A stretch of DNA of 64,000 nt from Myxococcus landrumus. Lineage in GTDB: Bacteria > Myxococcota > Myxococcia > Myxococcales > Myxococcaceae. Each line of letters begins with the position of its first letter. Positions within the stretch are counted from its first letter, which is position 1. Location: positions 8,176,501 to 8,240,500 of the forward strand of contig NZ_CP071091.1 in the NCBI RefSeq assembly GCF_017301635.1. The letters are read 5' to 3'. Of the stretch, positions 33,476 to 43,125 are shown one piece after another. The translations under genes were made by a program, and so were the position numbers. Under the pieces are notes generated by a model, which did not search any database, was not told the origin of the DNA, and saw only the letters and a list, made by a program, of their open reading frames with translations.

Positions 33476-36400
33476 TCAGTACTCGTTGCTCCAGATGAGG
33501 TCGAGGCCGCCCGAGCGGGCGTCGCCGTACTGACCTTCCAGGCTCCAGCGCGGTCCGAACTGGTACTCGAATCGGACCGCGTTGGAGTTCTCTCCCTGCT
33601 GGATGTTGGCGCCGACGCGTCCGGTGTAGCCGACATAAATCTTGTCGGTGACGTAGGTGCCCACCTCCAGCTTGGTGCCGGCGATGCCCGAGCCACCCGC
33701 TTCGATGGAGAGCACATCCAGCGGAAGCTTGGCGGCCAGGGCCTTGCGAGCCTCGTTGGCGACGAGCGAGCCCACCACCGAGGCGGCCTGCGCGCTGGCC
33801 GTCATGGACGCGCCGGAGCCTCGCTCCAGGGTGCGCCGGCCGGTGGCGAGCAGCGTGTAGATTTCGGACTCGGGCATGGGCGGCTCGCTGGTGGGCTTCA
33901 GCGTGAAGTCGCGCCCCTGGCCTCGGATGGTGACGAACACCGTGACGTTGGCCGTCTCGTTGCGGTGCTCCGCGGTGACGTTGATGTACGGGACGGCGGG
34001 GGGGCCGGTGAAGCTCACGATGCTGTCGCGCTGGACGTCGAAGCGCCGGCCCAGCACGTCCACCCGTCCGCGCAGCACTCGCACCTGTCCGAAGAGGCGC
34101 GCCGCGTCGGTGTATTCGATGCGGAAGTCCTCGGACAGCCCCAGCTCCACGTTGACGTCGGAGCCCTTCACCCAGAGGTTTCGCGGCGCATTCACGTTCA
34201 CCCAGTAGGCGCGCGACGCAGAGGACTCGTCGCTGGGCTCGGACGCGCCTTCCTCGGGCGGGGTCGTCGCCGGAGTCTGTGGTGTCTCCGGCTGGGGCTC
34301 GCCGGGAGAAGGGGTCTGCGGCTGCTTGCGCTTGCGCCGCTCGAGCGGGACGCCGCGCCGCACGAGCACGATGTCGTCGGGACGCCCCATGGCCTGGAGG
34401 TCCTTGCGCTTCACCTCCGGCAGCTCGATGGTGGCTTCGGGGATGGAGACGTTGCGCAGGTTGACCAGGTTGTTGGACAGCGTGCCCTCCACCTTCGCGC
34501 GCATGCTCAACAAGGCCATGAGCTGGTCGTCGTAGACGATGGGGAAGCTCTGGGCCCGCAGCGGGTAGGGCTTCTCCGCGGGGCTGGACAGCTCGTACTC
34601 GCCATTCCGGGTGCTCGTGGCGGTCAGCGGCGCCTCCAGCCAGAGCGAGCCACCGCCGGCCTTCACGGCCAGCTTCTTCACCGACAACGCTTCCTGCGTC
34701 GCATCGAGGTTGAGCTGGATGTCGCGGTACTCGCCCAGCCCCATCAGCGCGAGCTTGCCGTCCTTCCACTCCAGCGTGCCTCGGAAGATGGGCGCGGCCA
34801 CCGTGCCGGTGAGCTTCGCATCCGCTTGAATCATCCCGCCCACGCCGCGCACCACCTCCACCGCGCCGGAGAGGAAGGACGGGTCGAAGTCGCGCGCCTT
34901 GAGCGTCACGTCCATCGGCGCGCGAGCGGTCTCCAAGCCCTTGCGCAGCGCGGGCAGGGACACGTCCAGCTCCACGCCGCCGTCCACGCGCAGGGTGCCA
35001 CCCGCGGGAGCGGAGAGGAGCACGTCGAACGTGGAGCGGGCGTTCTGGTAGCCGTACTGCACGCGCGCCTGCCCCAGCGCGAGCTCGCCCATGCCCAGCT
35101 TCTGCGCGCCCGCGGTGAGCTCGATGTGGGGCGTGTCGAGGGTGCCTCGCGCGGACAGCTCTACCGAGAGCTCGCCCTGGAGGCTCTTGGACTCGGGCGC
35201 GACGGACCGGGAGGTCGTCGTGCTCTTCACGCGCGCCTTCGCCACGCCGGGCAGGTGTTGAATCGGCATGGGGCCCAGCCGGCCCTTGAGCTGGATGGGA
35301 ATGTGTCCGTAGACCTCCTGGTCCTGGAGCGCTCCCAGCGGCGCCTCCAGCGTGACGTCGAGCTGCACCAGCGGCTTGTCCTCGCGCTGCGCCGCCAGCG
35401 TCACCCGCACGTCCTGGTCATCCCCCACCACGCCGAGCTGGCCATCCACGGGCGGCAGTCCATACGCCGTCAGCCCCGAGGACTTCACGCTCAAGCGAGC
35501 CTGCGGCACCATCGCGGAGCCGGAGAGGAAGAGCTGAGCGGAGACGGTGCCGCCCGGCTCCTCGAGTCCGCCCACGCCCTCGAACTGGGCCAGGGGCAGG
35601 TCCGCCACGCGCGCCTCCAGGTCCACCGAGGCTGTCAGCAGGTCATCGGCCTTGGGCGGCCGGGCCAGCATCCCGCCCAGCGTGAAGGGCGTGTGCAGCA
35701 CCACATAGGTCTGCGAGCCCAGTCCCTTCACATCGACGCGCGCGTCGAGCGTGCCGTCCTGCGCGTCCGACGCCGCGTGCAGCTCCAGGTCCAGCGGCTG
35801 CTTCAGCGAGAAGCCCGGAGGAGGCGCGTTGTAGTTCAGCGCCTGTCCGTTGATTCGAAGCGTCAGCCGAGGGTCTCTCGCGGTGCCTTGGATGCGCAGC
35901 TCTCCGGACGCGGTGCCCGTCACTGGCTCCGTGCGCTTGAGCAGCGCCATCGCCTTGGCGACGTCCAGGTTGCCCAGCCGGACGGAGAGGTCCAGCGCGT
36001 CCCTGCGCCGCTTGAGCACCCCCTGCACCGGCACATCGAAGTCAGCGGAGAGACTGGCCGCTGGATTCGACGCCGTCAGCGTGCCCGTGGCGCGGTCCTT
36101 CTCGTAGCGCCCGTCGACCGAGACCTGGATGTCCGCGTACTCCGCCACGCGGCCCTCGCGCCAGCGAACCTGGGCCTGGGCATCGGGGCGAGGCAGCCGG
36201 CCCTTCGCGGTGACGAAGCCCGACACCGTGCCTCCCAGGCCGAGTGACTCGGGGACGGCCAGTCGAGGCAACAGCGACAGGTCCACGGCCTCCAGGTCCA
36301 CGCGTGCGGTGACCTGCTCGCCGATGAGCGCGCCGAGCACGGATATCACCTGCGCGCCGGACGTGAGCTTGAGCGCGGGTTCCACCTCCACCTTGCCGCT

Positions 36401-38170
36401 GTCGAGGCGCACGTGTGTGGGGGCCTGGAGCTTCCAGATGGCCTCGGGCCACGAGAGGGTCATCCCCTGGAGCTGCAACCCGTGGGTGTCTTCATCCACG
36501 AGGCCCGACAGCGTGAGGCCGAGCATCGTGTCACCCAGGGCGCGCACGCTGGCCTCCAGCTTCCGCCCCTCCGTGGTGAAGTTGGCGGACACGTCTCGAA
36601 ACTGGCGAGCACCCGCGCGCAGCTCCCCCACCACCACCGTCGCGTCCGCGGAGAGCGGATGGGTGATGTCCGGGACCTCCGCGTTGAGCGTGAGGTTCTT
36701 CACCGCGAAGTCGCCGTAGGCCAGCGAGGTGAAGGTGCCCTGGGTGTCGATGCCGGGCGCGCGCGCGGAGCCCTCCACGCGGAACTCCAGCGTGCCGCTT
36801 CCGGCCAGGGGAGGGAACGTGCCGGGCAGGAGCCGCGTCAGGGCATGGGACAGCAGCGAGAGGTCGCCCGCCGTCAGCCCGCCCTTCACCCGGAGGGCCT
36901 TCGTGGTGCCCTCGCCCTGCGCATGGAGGGACGCGCCGGGGACCAGCACCCGCAGACGGGACAGCGTGTAGTGGCCATCCTTCGCGGACGCCTTCAGCTC
37001 CACGGGCCCCAGCGGCTGGCCCAGGTAGCGCGAGGGCGACACCGCCAGGTCAATCTCCCCGTCGAGGGTCTCCAGGCTCGTGCCGCCGCCCTTCGCCGTG
37101 AGGTCCGCGGAGAGGTTCGTCTTGGGGCCCGAGTCCACCAGCGCGGAGAGGTCCACGGCGCGCGCCTTCACGATGAGCCCGTCGGTGCGCAGCCGCTCCA
37201 GGTTCAAGTCGCCCTTCACCTCGAACGTCGCCTCCGCGGCCTTGCCTTGGACATCCGCGAACACCCCTTCGCCTTCGAGCCCCGCCTTGCCCGCGAGGCT
37301 CACGGGCGCGCGCAGCGGCCAGGTGGGGACGAAGCCGCGAGCCGGCTCCGGAGGAACGATGAGCTGGCGCACGTCCGCGTTCACCTTCAACACGCCGGGA
37401 GGCTCACCCGGAGGCACGTCCGCCGGGAGCGTCATCGAGGCCGTCGCATCCAACAGCAGTCCCGCGAGGTCCAGGTTCACGTCGGCATGGAGCGAGTCCT
37501 CCTCACCGCCGCCTTTCACGTTCAACCGGAGCGGGCCCTTCACGGGCAAGGCGAGTCCCCCCGTGGACTCCAGCGCCACCGTGAAGCCGCGGGTGGCCAC
37601 CGCGTAGCTCCCGCTGCCTCGGGCGGCGAAATCTTCCAGCCGGATGTGCCGCTCACCGTTGTCCTCCAGCTCCTGCTTGAAGTCGACGTATCCGTCCTCG
37701 AGCACCAGCTCGCGCAGGTCCACGCGAAGCTTGCCGCGCGGAGAGGGCGGCTCCTCGGGCTTGGAGACCCGTGCCGCGAGCGCGCGAGAGAGGTTCAGTC
37801 CCCGCTCATCCAGGGCCAGGTAGAGGCGAGGTGCTTCCACGCGAGCCCGCGTGAGGTCCACGTGCTGACGCAGGAGCGCGCCCGGCCGCACGCGCGCTTC
37901 CACGCGAGCGATTTCCGCCACCAGCTCGCCCTCCGGGTCATACAGCTTCACGCCCGTGAGGACGGCGCCCGGAAGGTCCACGTCCAACCCGCCCACGTCC
38001 AGCCGCCCGGCGAACTGCTCGTTGGCCAGCCCCAGGCCCTTGTGCAGCAGCCAGCGCTCACCCGGCGCGGACGTCGCCCACAGCAGCGCGCCCGCCACCG
38101 CGAGCACCACCAGGCCCACCACGCCGAGCAGGCCCCACAGCAGTCGTCGCCCCCAGCGTCGCCGGCTCAA
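33476..38170 (-). CDS. tamB: TamB-like translocation and assembly module protein
   Basis: A 1564-residue inner-membrane-anchored protein: one N-terminal helix (about 10-34, RRLLWGLLGVVGLVVLAVAG), then about 1100 residues of repetitive beta strands (AsmA-like/beta-taco fold), an acidic Pro/Glu/Thr-rich insert near 1330, and the C-terminal DUF490 domain (about 1370-1564, including VLRGRVDVLGRRFDVQRDSIVSF and ending GLDLIWSNEY). TamB forms a groove across the periplasm that passes lipids or outer-membrane proteins to TamA. The TTG start at 38170 overlaps the tamA stop (TTGA) and follows GGAGAGG, showing translational coupling. Larger than E. coli TamB (1259 residues). The C-terminal Tyr is kept. 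Confidence 0.9.
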   Translation of the reverse strand: MSRRRWGRRLLWGLLGVVGLVVLAVAGALLWATSAPGERWLLHKGLGLANEQFAGRLDVGGLDVDLPGAVLTGVKLYDPEGELVAEIARVEARVRPGALLRQHVDLTRARVEAPRLYLALDERGLNLSRALAARVSKPEEPPSPRGKLRVDLRELVLEDGYVDFKQELEDNGERHIRLEDFAARGSGSYAVATRGFTVALESTGGLALPVKGPLRLNVKGGGEEDSLHADVNLDLAGLLLDATASMTLPADVPPGEPPGVLKVNADVRQLIVPPEPARGFVPTWPLRAPVSLAGKAGLEGEGVFADVQGKAAEATFEVKGDLNLERLRTDGLIVKARAVDLSALVDSGPKTNLSADLTAKGGGTSLETLDGEIDLAVSPSRYLGQPLGPVELKASAKDGHYTLSRLRVLVPGASLHAQGEGTTKALRVKGGLTAGDLSLLSHALTRLLPGTFPPLAGSGTLEFRVEGSARAPGIDTQGTFTSLAYGDFAVKNLTLNAEVPDITHPLSADATVVVGELRAGARQFRDVSANFTTEGRKLEASVRALGDTMLGLTLSGLVDEDTHGLQLQGMTLSWPEAIWKLQAPTHVRLDSGKVEVEPALKLTSGAQVISVLGALIGEQVTARVDLEAVDLSLLPRLAVPESLGLGGTVSGFVTAKGRLPRPDAQAQVRWREGRVAEYADIQVSVDGRYEKDRATGTLTASNPAASLSADFDVPVQGVLKRRRDALDLSVRLGNLDVAKAMALLKRTEPVTGTASGELRIQGTARDPRLTLRINGQALNYNAPPPGFSLKQPLDLELHAASDAQDGTLDARVDVKGLGSQTYVVLHTPFTLGGMLARPPKADDLLTASVDLEARVADLPLAQFEGVGGLEEPGGTVSAQLFLSGSAMVPQARLSVKSSGLTAYGLPPVDGQLGVVGDDQDVRVTLAAQREDKPLVQLDVTLEAPLGALQDQEVYGHIPIQLKGRLGPMPIQHLPGVAKARVKSTTTSRSVAPESKSLQGELSVELSARGTLDTPHIELTAGAQKLGMGELALGQARVQYGYQNARSTFDVLLSAPAGGTLRVDGGVELDVSLPALRKGLETARAPMDVTLKARDFDPSFLSGAVEVVRGVGGMIQADAKLTGTVAAPIFRGTLEWKDGKLALMGLGEYRDIQLNLDATQEALSVKKLAVKAGGGSLWLEAPLTATSTRNGEYELSSPAEKPYPLRAQSFPIVYDDQLMALLSMRAKVEGTLSNNLVNLRNVSIPEATIELPEVKRKDLQAMGRPDDIVLVRRGVPLERRKRKQPQTPSPGEPQPETPQTPATTPPEEGASEPSDESSASRAYWVNVNAPRNLWVKGSDVNVELGLSEDFRIEYTDAARLFGQVRVLRGRVDVLGRRFDVQRDSIVSFTGPPAVPYINVTAEHRNETANVTVFVTIRGQGRDFTLKPTSEPPMPESEIYTLLATGRRTLERGSGASMTASAQAASVVGSLVANEARKALAAKLPLDVLSIEAGGSGIAGTKLEVGTYVTDKIYVGYTGRVGANIQQGENSNAVRFEYQFGPRWSLEGQYGDARSGGLDLIWSNEY

Positions 38171-40302
38171 AACGCCTCTCCAATCGACAGCTGAAGCGCG
38201 CACTGCCCATCCGGCGCTCCCGCGAAGGTGGCACCGCGAGAGGTGGGCCCATCCGCCTTCCACTTGCGGCCGATGCCGAAGCATCCTCCGGACGTGGGAT
38301 AGATGTAGTTCGGATTGTCGACAGGCAAGCCCTGGCCGATGTTCAGCCGCCGCGCGATGTCCAGGCGGATGGGGCCCACCACGGTGATGTAGCGCAGGCC
38401 CAGGCCCACCGCGTGGTAGTGCTCGGGACCGAACAGGCGCGGGGCGGAGCGCGAGTCGAAGCCCTCCACGCCCACCAGCCCCGAGTCCCAGAACCCCGCG
38501 AGCATCAGGCTGGTGGAAATCTGGTAGCGCAGCTCCAGCGACGTCTCGAAGAGGCTGTTGCCGCCCACGGGCACGGTGTCCCATTCGGAGGTCTGGACGT
38601 CGACGTCGGGCAATCCGTCGCCGTTGGTGTCCTCCTGCTTCGCGAGCGCCGCGAGGGGAGACAGCCGCTGTCCGTTGAAGCCACGCATGGACGTGGCGCC
38701 TCCGGAGAAGAAGCGGGTGACGATGGAGCTCTGCGAGTTGCCCGCGGGATTGAGCGTCCCCATCCGCACCTTGCCCGCGAGCACCACCTGCTTCTCACTG
38801 CCAAACGAGCGGTAGAAGCGAAGGTCCGGCAGCAGCCGCACGTAGTTGAAGTCGCCCTGGAGCAGCCCGCCGCCTTTCTGCACGGAGAGGCTGATGTAGT
38901 AACCATCCCGAGGCGCCACCGGGTCGTTGCGCCGGTCCCACGCGAAGGCCAGCTCGAGGAAGCTCAGCGACACCTCGCAGCCCGTGCGCCCCGTGTCGCC
39001 ACAGCCCAGGACGACGGGAGGCACTCGCGAGTCCGCGCTCACCCGGCCATTGAGCTGGTAGATTTGGAGGTTGTAGGAGGGGAAGACGGAGAAGTTGCGA
39101 TGCGGCTGCCAGATGACGCCCGTCTGCAGCTTGCCGCCGTAGAAGTCGTAGGCCTGCTCCAGGCCCTTCTCCAGGGTGAGTGACGTCTGGTGGCGCACGT
39201 CGCGGAACAGGAAGCGCGGCTGCTCGTATTCACCCGTCACCTCGAACACGGGGCCCTGCTTCGTGGTGGAGACGATGTTGGGGATGAACGCGTAGCCCGC
39301 GCGACCCCGCACGGTGACGCGGCGCAGTCCGCCCAGGAAGTTGCGGTGGGTCCACTCCCCCAGCACGCGCACCTCCTGCCGGGCCGCGTCCACGCCGATA
39401 CCACCACCCAGCCGCACCGAGCGGAACGGCGCCTCCCGCACGTCCACGACGATGGGCACCGTCGCCGTCTCGCGGTCGGGTGCTCCGCGGTTCACCTTCA
39501 CCGCGCCGAACACGCCCATGCGGAACACGCGCGCCTGGGCCTCCGCCAGCGCCGTCTCGCTGTACCAGTCGCCCTTCTTCAGCGCGCCCTGCACCTGCTC
39601 GATGATGCGGCGCGGGGGGACCTGCGGGTTGGCGTCCGTGGCGACGAAGGTATTGCCGAAGCGGTAGCGCGGCCCTGGCTTCACGGTGAGCCGCACCTGG
39701 GCCTGCCGCGTGTCCACGTCCACCTGCACCTCGCCGGACACCTCCGCTTCCGCGTAGCCCAGCTCGCGCAGTTGCTCCTGCACCAGCGTCTTGGATTCCT
39801 CCCACGGGCCCTCGCGGAAGATGTCGCCTTCCTTGAAGGGGAGAATCGACTTCACCCGGTCGTGGTGCTCCTGGCGGTGGGGTTCCGGAAGGGCCTGGAG
39901 CCCGTCGAGCTGGATACCAGCGATGCGCGTGGGCTGGCCCTCGTCGACCTGGACCTGGAGGTCCACCGTGTCCTTGCCCTGGGGCTTGACCTGACTGTCC
40001 ACCACCTCCGCCTGGTAGTAGCCCTGGGCCTGGTAGTACCGCTCGATGCGGCGCAGGTCCGCCTGCCACGCGTTGGGGTCGAAGTAGTGCGGACCGCCAA
40101 AGGGCCAGAACGCCCACCACGGCGTCGCCGACGTGAGGATGTGGTCCTTGATGTCCCCCTCGCTCACCTGGTCCGTGCCCGCGATGTCCAGGGAGGAGAC
40201 CTTGGGGCCCGGTGCAGGCGTGGAGGTGGTGGCACAGGCCGCGACGCTCAGCAGCGCGGCGACAGTGGCGAGGCGGAAGAGTCGAAGCAGGTCAGCAGCC
40301 AC
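38167..40302 (-). CDS. tamA: TamA/BamA-family Omp85 protein with apparent lipoprotein signal
   Basis: A 711-residue outer-membrane protein. About three POTRA domains (from KVSSLDIAGTDQV near 30 to about 330) are followed by the 16-strand barrel, with the Omp85 lid motif FFSGGATSMRGFNG, related to VRGF, near 540, and a terminal LSIGEAF with the usual C-terminal Phe. The start is set at GTG 40302 because it opens a signal peptide with a lipobox (LLSVAAC, Cys23); no good ribosome site is visible, so the exact start is uncertain. A lipid-modified Omp85 resembles the TamL type of Bacteroidetes. Cotranscribed with tamB. Confidence 0.87.
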   Translation of the reverse strand: MAADLLRLFRLATVAALLSVAACATTSTPAPGPKVSSLDIAGTDQVSEGDIKDHILTSATPWWAFWPFGGPHYFDPNAWQADLRRIERYYQAQGYYQAEVVDSQVKPQGKDTVDLQVQVDEGQPTRIAGIQLDGLQALPEPHRQEHHDRVKSILPFKEGDIFREGPWEESKTLVQEQLRELGYAEAEVSGEVQVDVDTRQAQVRLTVKPGPRYRFGNTFVATDANPQVPPRRIIEQVQGALKKGDWYSETALAEAQARVFRMGVFGAVKVNRGAPDRETATVPIVVDVREAPFRSVRLGGGIGVDAARQEVRVLGEWTHRNFLGGLRRVTVRGRAGYAFIPNIVSTTKQGPVFEVTGEYEQPRFLFRDVRHQTSLTLEKGLEQAYDFYGGKLQTGVIWQPHRNFSVFPSYNLQIYQLNGRVSADSRVPPVVLGCGDTGRTGCEVSLSFLELAFAWDRRNDPVAPRDGYYISLSVQKGGGLLQGDFNYVRLLPDLRFYRSFGSEKQVVLAGKVRMGTLNPAGNSQSSIVTRFFSGGATSMRGFNGQRLSPLAALAKQEDTNGDGLPDVDVQTSEWDTVPVGGNSLFETSLELRYQISTSLMLAGFWDSGLVGVEGFDSRSAPRLFGPEHYHAVGLGLRYITVVGPIRLDIARRLNIGQGLPVDNPNYIYPTSGGCFGIGRKWKADGPTSRGATFAGAPDGQCALQLSIGEAF

Positions 40303-40465
40303 GGAGTGTTCATACCCGGAAGGCCAGCGACGGATGCGTTCGCTGGAACACGGCCCCCGCGCATTGTCGCATTCCGACGGTGTCTTGGCGCTTCCTGTTG
40401 GCTGGTCCTTGCCAGAAACACGTGGACGCGTGCATGCCGCGCCAAGGTGCGCCAGATTGGGGGCC

Positions 40466-40774
40466 ATGCTCCTGTCCCGGCGAATGAGAATCTTGGTGTT
40501 CTGCGTGATGTCGGCACTCGCCACCGCCTGCGGTGTGGACGATGACGAGGTGGTCCGGCTCAAGGAAGGCGAGAGCCTGGCGGACGCCGCGTACTGTGGC
40601 TCCTTCGGCTGCGAGCGGCTCAACGAGTTCTGTGCCGAGGTATTCCTGGAGTTCGGCCGCTCTCCGCCCATCTGCGTCAGCGAGAATGTCTGCGAGCGGC
40701 TGGAGTGCGCCAACTCCAACCGTCGCTGCGCCATCTTCGACGGCCTTCCGGGCCAGGTGAAGTGCATCGACTGA
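40466..40774 (+). CDS. Small Cys-rich lipoprotein, unknown function
   Basis: A 102-residue lipoprotein starting at ATG 40466 after GGGGG. Signal peptide RRMRILVFCVMSALATAC gives a lipid-modified Cys22. The mature part has about seven cysteines (in YCGSFGC, EFCAEV, PICV, NVCERLECAN, RRCA and VKC), suggesting disulfides. No family is recognised. It is divergent from tamA and convergent with the GH77 gene, with a strong hairpin between. A start at ATG 40484 would give a shorter signal peptide. Confidence 0.75.
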   Translation: MLLSRRMRILVFCVMSALATACGVDDDEVVRLKEGESLADAAYCGSFGCERLNEFCAEVFLEFGRSPPICVSENVCERLECANSNRRCAIFDGLPGQVKCID

Positions 40775-40789
40775 GCGGGCCGCTGGATG

Positions 40790-40813
40790 CGCCCGGGATG
40801 TGACTCCCGGGCG
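40790..40813. terminator. Bidirectional hairpin between convergent genes
   Basis: A perfect 9-bp inverted repeat (CGCCCGGGA / TCCCGGGCG) with a 6-base loop between the stops at 40774 (plus) and 40819 (minus). Confidence 0.6.
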
Positions 40814-40818
40814 GGCCA

Positions 40819-42369
40819 TCAGCGCCGGGCGGAGGCGGTGAGCCAGGCCAGCTTCTCGGCGGCCTCCCGCGTCGTCGAGTCGGACATCAGCGCGCCCGCA
40901 TCCTGGCTGATGCGATAGGCCCAGTTCGAGTCACTCATGGAGCCCGGCAGGTTGATGCGGTCCCGTGTTCCCAGCACGTCCTGCCAGGGCAACACGCACA
41001 AGTCACTGCTCGAGTTGAGCGCCGCGGCCAGCATGCCCCGGTGGACCTCGGGGGTGAACTCACGCGTCACCGGCACGCCCTGCATCTCCGGCCACGCGCG
41101 CGCGGCGGCGTGACGCTCGTCATCGCGGGCGCCCTCCCACCACTCGGCCATCGTGTCCGTGTCATGGGTGCCCGTCGTCACCAGCGACACGGGAGGGAAG
41201 TGGTGCGGGTGGCGGTAGTCGTTGCCATCGCGCTCCCAGCGCATCACCCGGTAGCCCGGCAGCTTCAGCTCCGCGAGGATGCTCCGCACGAAGGGCGGGA
41301 TGACGCCCAGGTCCTCCGCGACGATGCCGGCGCCTTCCGAGAGCAGCTCGAAGTGCTTGCGGCCCCGCCTGCGGTGGCTCTCCTCGTCCGGCGGGATGAA
41401 GCGCCCGGTGGGCGTCTGCTCGTCGCGAATCCACTGCCGGAAGTAGCCCACCGCGTGGTCCACGCGGCGCAGGTCGTAGTAGCTGGCCGCCTTCTTCGCG
41501 CGCGACTTGAGCCACGCGTAGTCGTCCTTCTCCATCGCGGCGAAGTCGAAGTAGGGCAGGCCCCAGTCCTGGCCCGTGGCGGAGAAGTCGTCCGGCGGCA
41601 CACCCAGTCGCGCGTCGCGGCGGAGGATGGTGGGGTAGGCCCAGCAGTCCGCGCTGTCCTGGCCGATGATGAAGGGCTCGTCGCCGCACAGCAGCACGCC
41701 CTGGGCCCGCGCCTTCTCGCGCACCGCGTCCCATTGCTGCTCGGCCACCCACTGGAGCCAGGCGTGGTAGCGCACGCGCCGCTCCAACTCCGTGGCCTTC
41801 GCGCGCAAGGCGTCGGGCTTGCGGGTGCGCAGCGGCTCCGGCCATTCCCACCACGCACGGCGCTGCTCCTGCTCGCTGATGGCGGTGAAGAGCGCGTAGT
41901 CCTCCAGCCACGCGCCTTGCGCCTCGCGCCACTGGCGGAAGGCGCGGGCGCGCTCGGACAGGGGCGCCCAGTGCCGCGCCTCGAACGTGTCGAAGGCGCG
42001 CGCGAGGGCCGCGTCCTTGAGCGGGAAGACCAGGTCGTAGCGCACGCGTGGCGCGGCGCGGGCCTCGGCGAGCTGGCCCTTCTCCTCGGCGGAGAGCGCG
42101 GCCTCGCCTCCGGAGGCGATGAACTCCGGCAGCGTGCTCAGGTCGATGAAGAGCGGGTTGAGGCCGAACGCGGAGCGGGTGGCGTAGGGACTGGAGTCAC
42201 CGGGTGCCGTGGGCAGGAGCGGCAGCAGCATCAGCAGACGCTGCCGCGCGGCCTTCATCCAGGTGAACAGCCCATCCAGCGCGCCAAGGTCGCCAATGCC
42301 GAAATCCGTGGGGGCGCGGAGGGAGAACAGCGGGAGCAGGAGACCGGACAGCCGGCCGGGGGTGGACAT
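40819..42369 (-). CDS. malQ: 4-alpha-glucanotransferase (amylomaltase, GH77)
   Basis: A 516-residue cytoplasmic enzyme that moves alpha-1,4-glucan segments between acceptors during maltodextrin and glycogen metabolism. GH77 motifs are intact: the N-terminal GLLLPLFSLRAPTDFGIGDLG; the nucleophile Asp in LRRVDHAVGYFRQW; the acid/base Glu in IVAEDLGVIPPFV; and the third Asp in GTHDTDTMAEWW. Length is normal for bacterial amylomaltases. ATG 42369 gives the standard N-terminus; an in-frame TTG lies 12 bases upstream. With the GH13 enzyme at 13.6 kb it indicates alpha-glucan turnover, though the genes are not linked. Confidence 0.93.
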   Translation of the reverse strand: MSTPGRLSGLLLPLFSLRAPTDFGIGDLGALDGLFTWMKAARQRLLMLLPLLPTAPGDSSPYATRSAFGLNPLFIDLSTLPEFIASGGEAALSAEEKGQLAEARAAPRVRYDLVFPLKDAALARAFDTFEARHWAPLSERARAFRQWREAQGAWLEDYALFTAISEQEQRRAWWEWPEPLRTRKPDALRAKATELERRVRYHAWLQWVAEQQWDAVREKARAQGVLLCGDEPFIIGQDSADCWAYPTILRRDARLGVPPDDFSATGQDWGLPYFDFAAMEKDDYAWLKSRAKKAASYYDLRRVDHAVGYFRQWIRDEQTPTGRFIPPDEESHRRRGRKHFELLSEGAGIVAEDLGVIPPFVRSILAELKLPGYRVMRWERDGNDYRHPHHFPPVSLVTTGTHDTDTMAEWWEGARDDERHAAARAWPEMQGVPVTREFTPEVHRGMLAAALNSSSDLCVLPWQDVLGTRDRINLPGSMSDSNWAYRISQDAGALMSDSTTREAAEKLAWLTASARR

Positions 42370-42502
42370 GGTGCGGCGCAATCTGCACCAGCCCAGCCCC
42401 GGAGTGAACTGCTCCCATGCCAGGAATCGCGCGCGAGGTTTTCGCTGGTGGACGGATGCACCTTTCGCGGGGGATGTCTGGCCTCCCCGCTACACTCACA
42501 CC

Positions 42503-43090
42503 ATGACGCCCTTGCCCCCTTCCTTCTACGCACGGCCGGCCCTGGTGGTGGCGAGGGAGCTGCTCGGCACGCTCCTGGTGGTGCGGGACGCGCAAGGCGT
42601 GCGCCGGGTGGGGCGCATCGTCGAGACCGAGGCGTACATCGGGGAGCACGACCTGGCGTGCCATGCGGCCAAGGGGCTCACCGCGCGCACCGAGGTGATG
42701 TTTGGCCCGGCGGGGCGGGCGTACGTCTACTTCATCTACGGGATGCACTGCTGCTTCAACGTGGTGACGGACGAGCCCGGGGTGGGGGCGGCGGTGCTGA
42801 TTCGGGCCGTGGAGCCGGTGGAGGGCCTGGAGGCGGAGGTGCGCACGGATGGACCGGGGCGGTTGTGCAAGGCCCTGGGGCTGACCCTGACCCACAACCG
42901 GATGGAGCTGGAGACGGACGCGCTGCACCTGTTGCCCGGCGAGGCGGTGGCGGAGTCCCGGGTGGAGCGGGGTCCGCGGATTGGGGTGGATTACGCGGGG
43001 GAGTGGGCCCAGAAGCCCTTCCGGCTCTGGGTCGGGGACAGTCAACACGTCAGCAGGCGACCGGCACCCAGGGCTCGTAAGCGGCCTTGA
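42503..43090 (+). CDS. mpg: 3-methyladenine DNA glycosylase, AAG/MPG family
   Basis: A 195-residue base-excision-repair enzyme. Family features in order: LARELLG-type N-terminus (VARELLGTLLVV), the catalytic Glu in RIVETEAYIGEHD, the Tyr-rich strand AYVYFIYGMHCCFNVVT, and the GPGRLCKALGLT segment with VERGPRIGVDYAGEWA-type ending (GPRIGVDYAGEWAQKPFRLW). It removes alkylated purines from DNA. First gene of a likely operon with the ECF sigma factor, anti-sigma factor and RlmN-like genes downstream. ATG 42503 lacks a clear ribosome site, but no other start fits the family N-terminus. Confidence 0.93.
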   Translation: MTPLPPSFYARPALVVARELLGTLLVVRDAQGVRRVGRIVETEAYIGEHDLACHAAKGLTARTEVMFGPAGRAYVYFIYGMHCCFNVVTDEPGVGAAVLIRAVEPVEGLEAEVRTDGPGRLCKALGLTLTHNRMELETDALHLLPGEAVAESRVERGPRIGVDYAGEWAQKPFRLWVGDSQHVSRRPAPRARKRP

Positions 43091-43125
43091 CGAATGCGCT
43101 TCTGGCTGGTTGGGTGCGCCACGCC

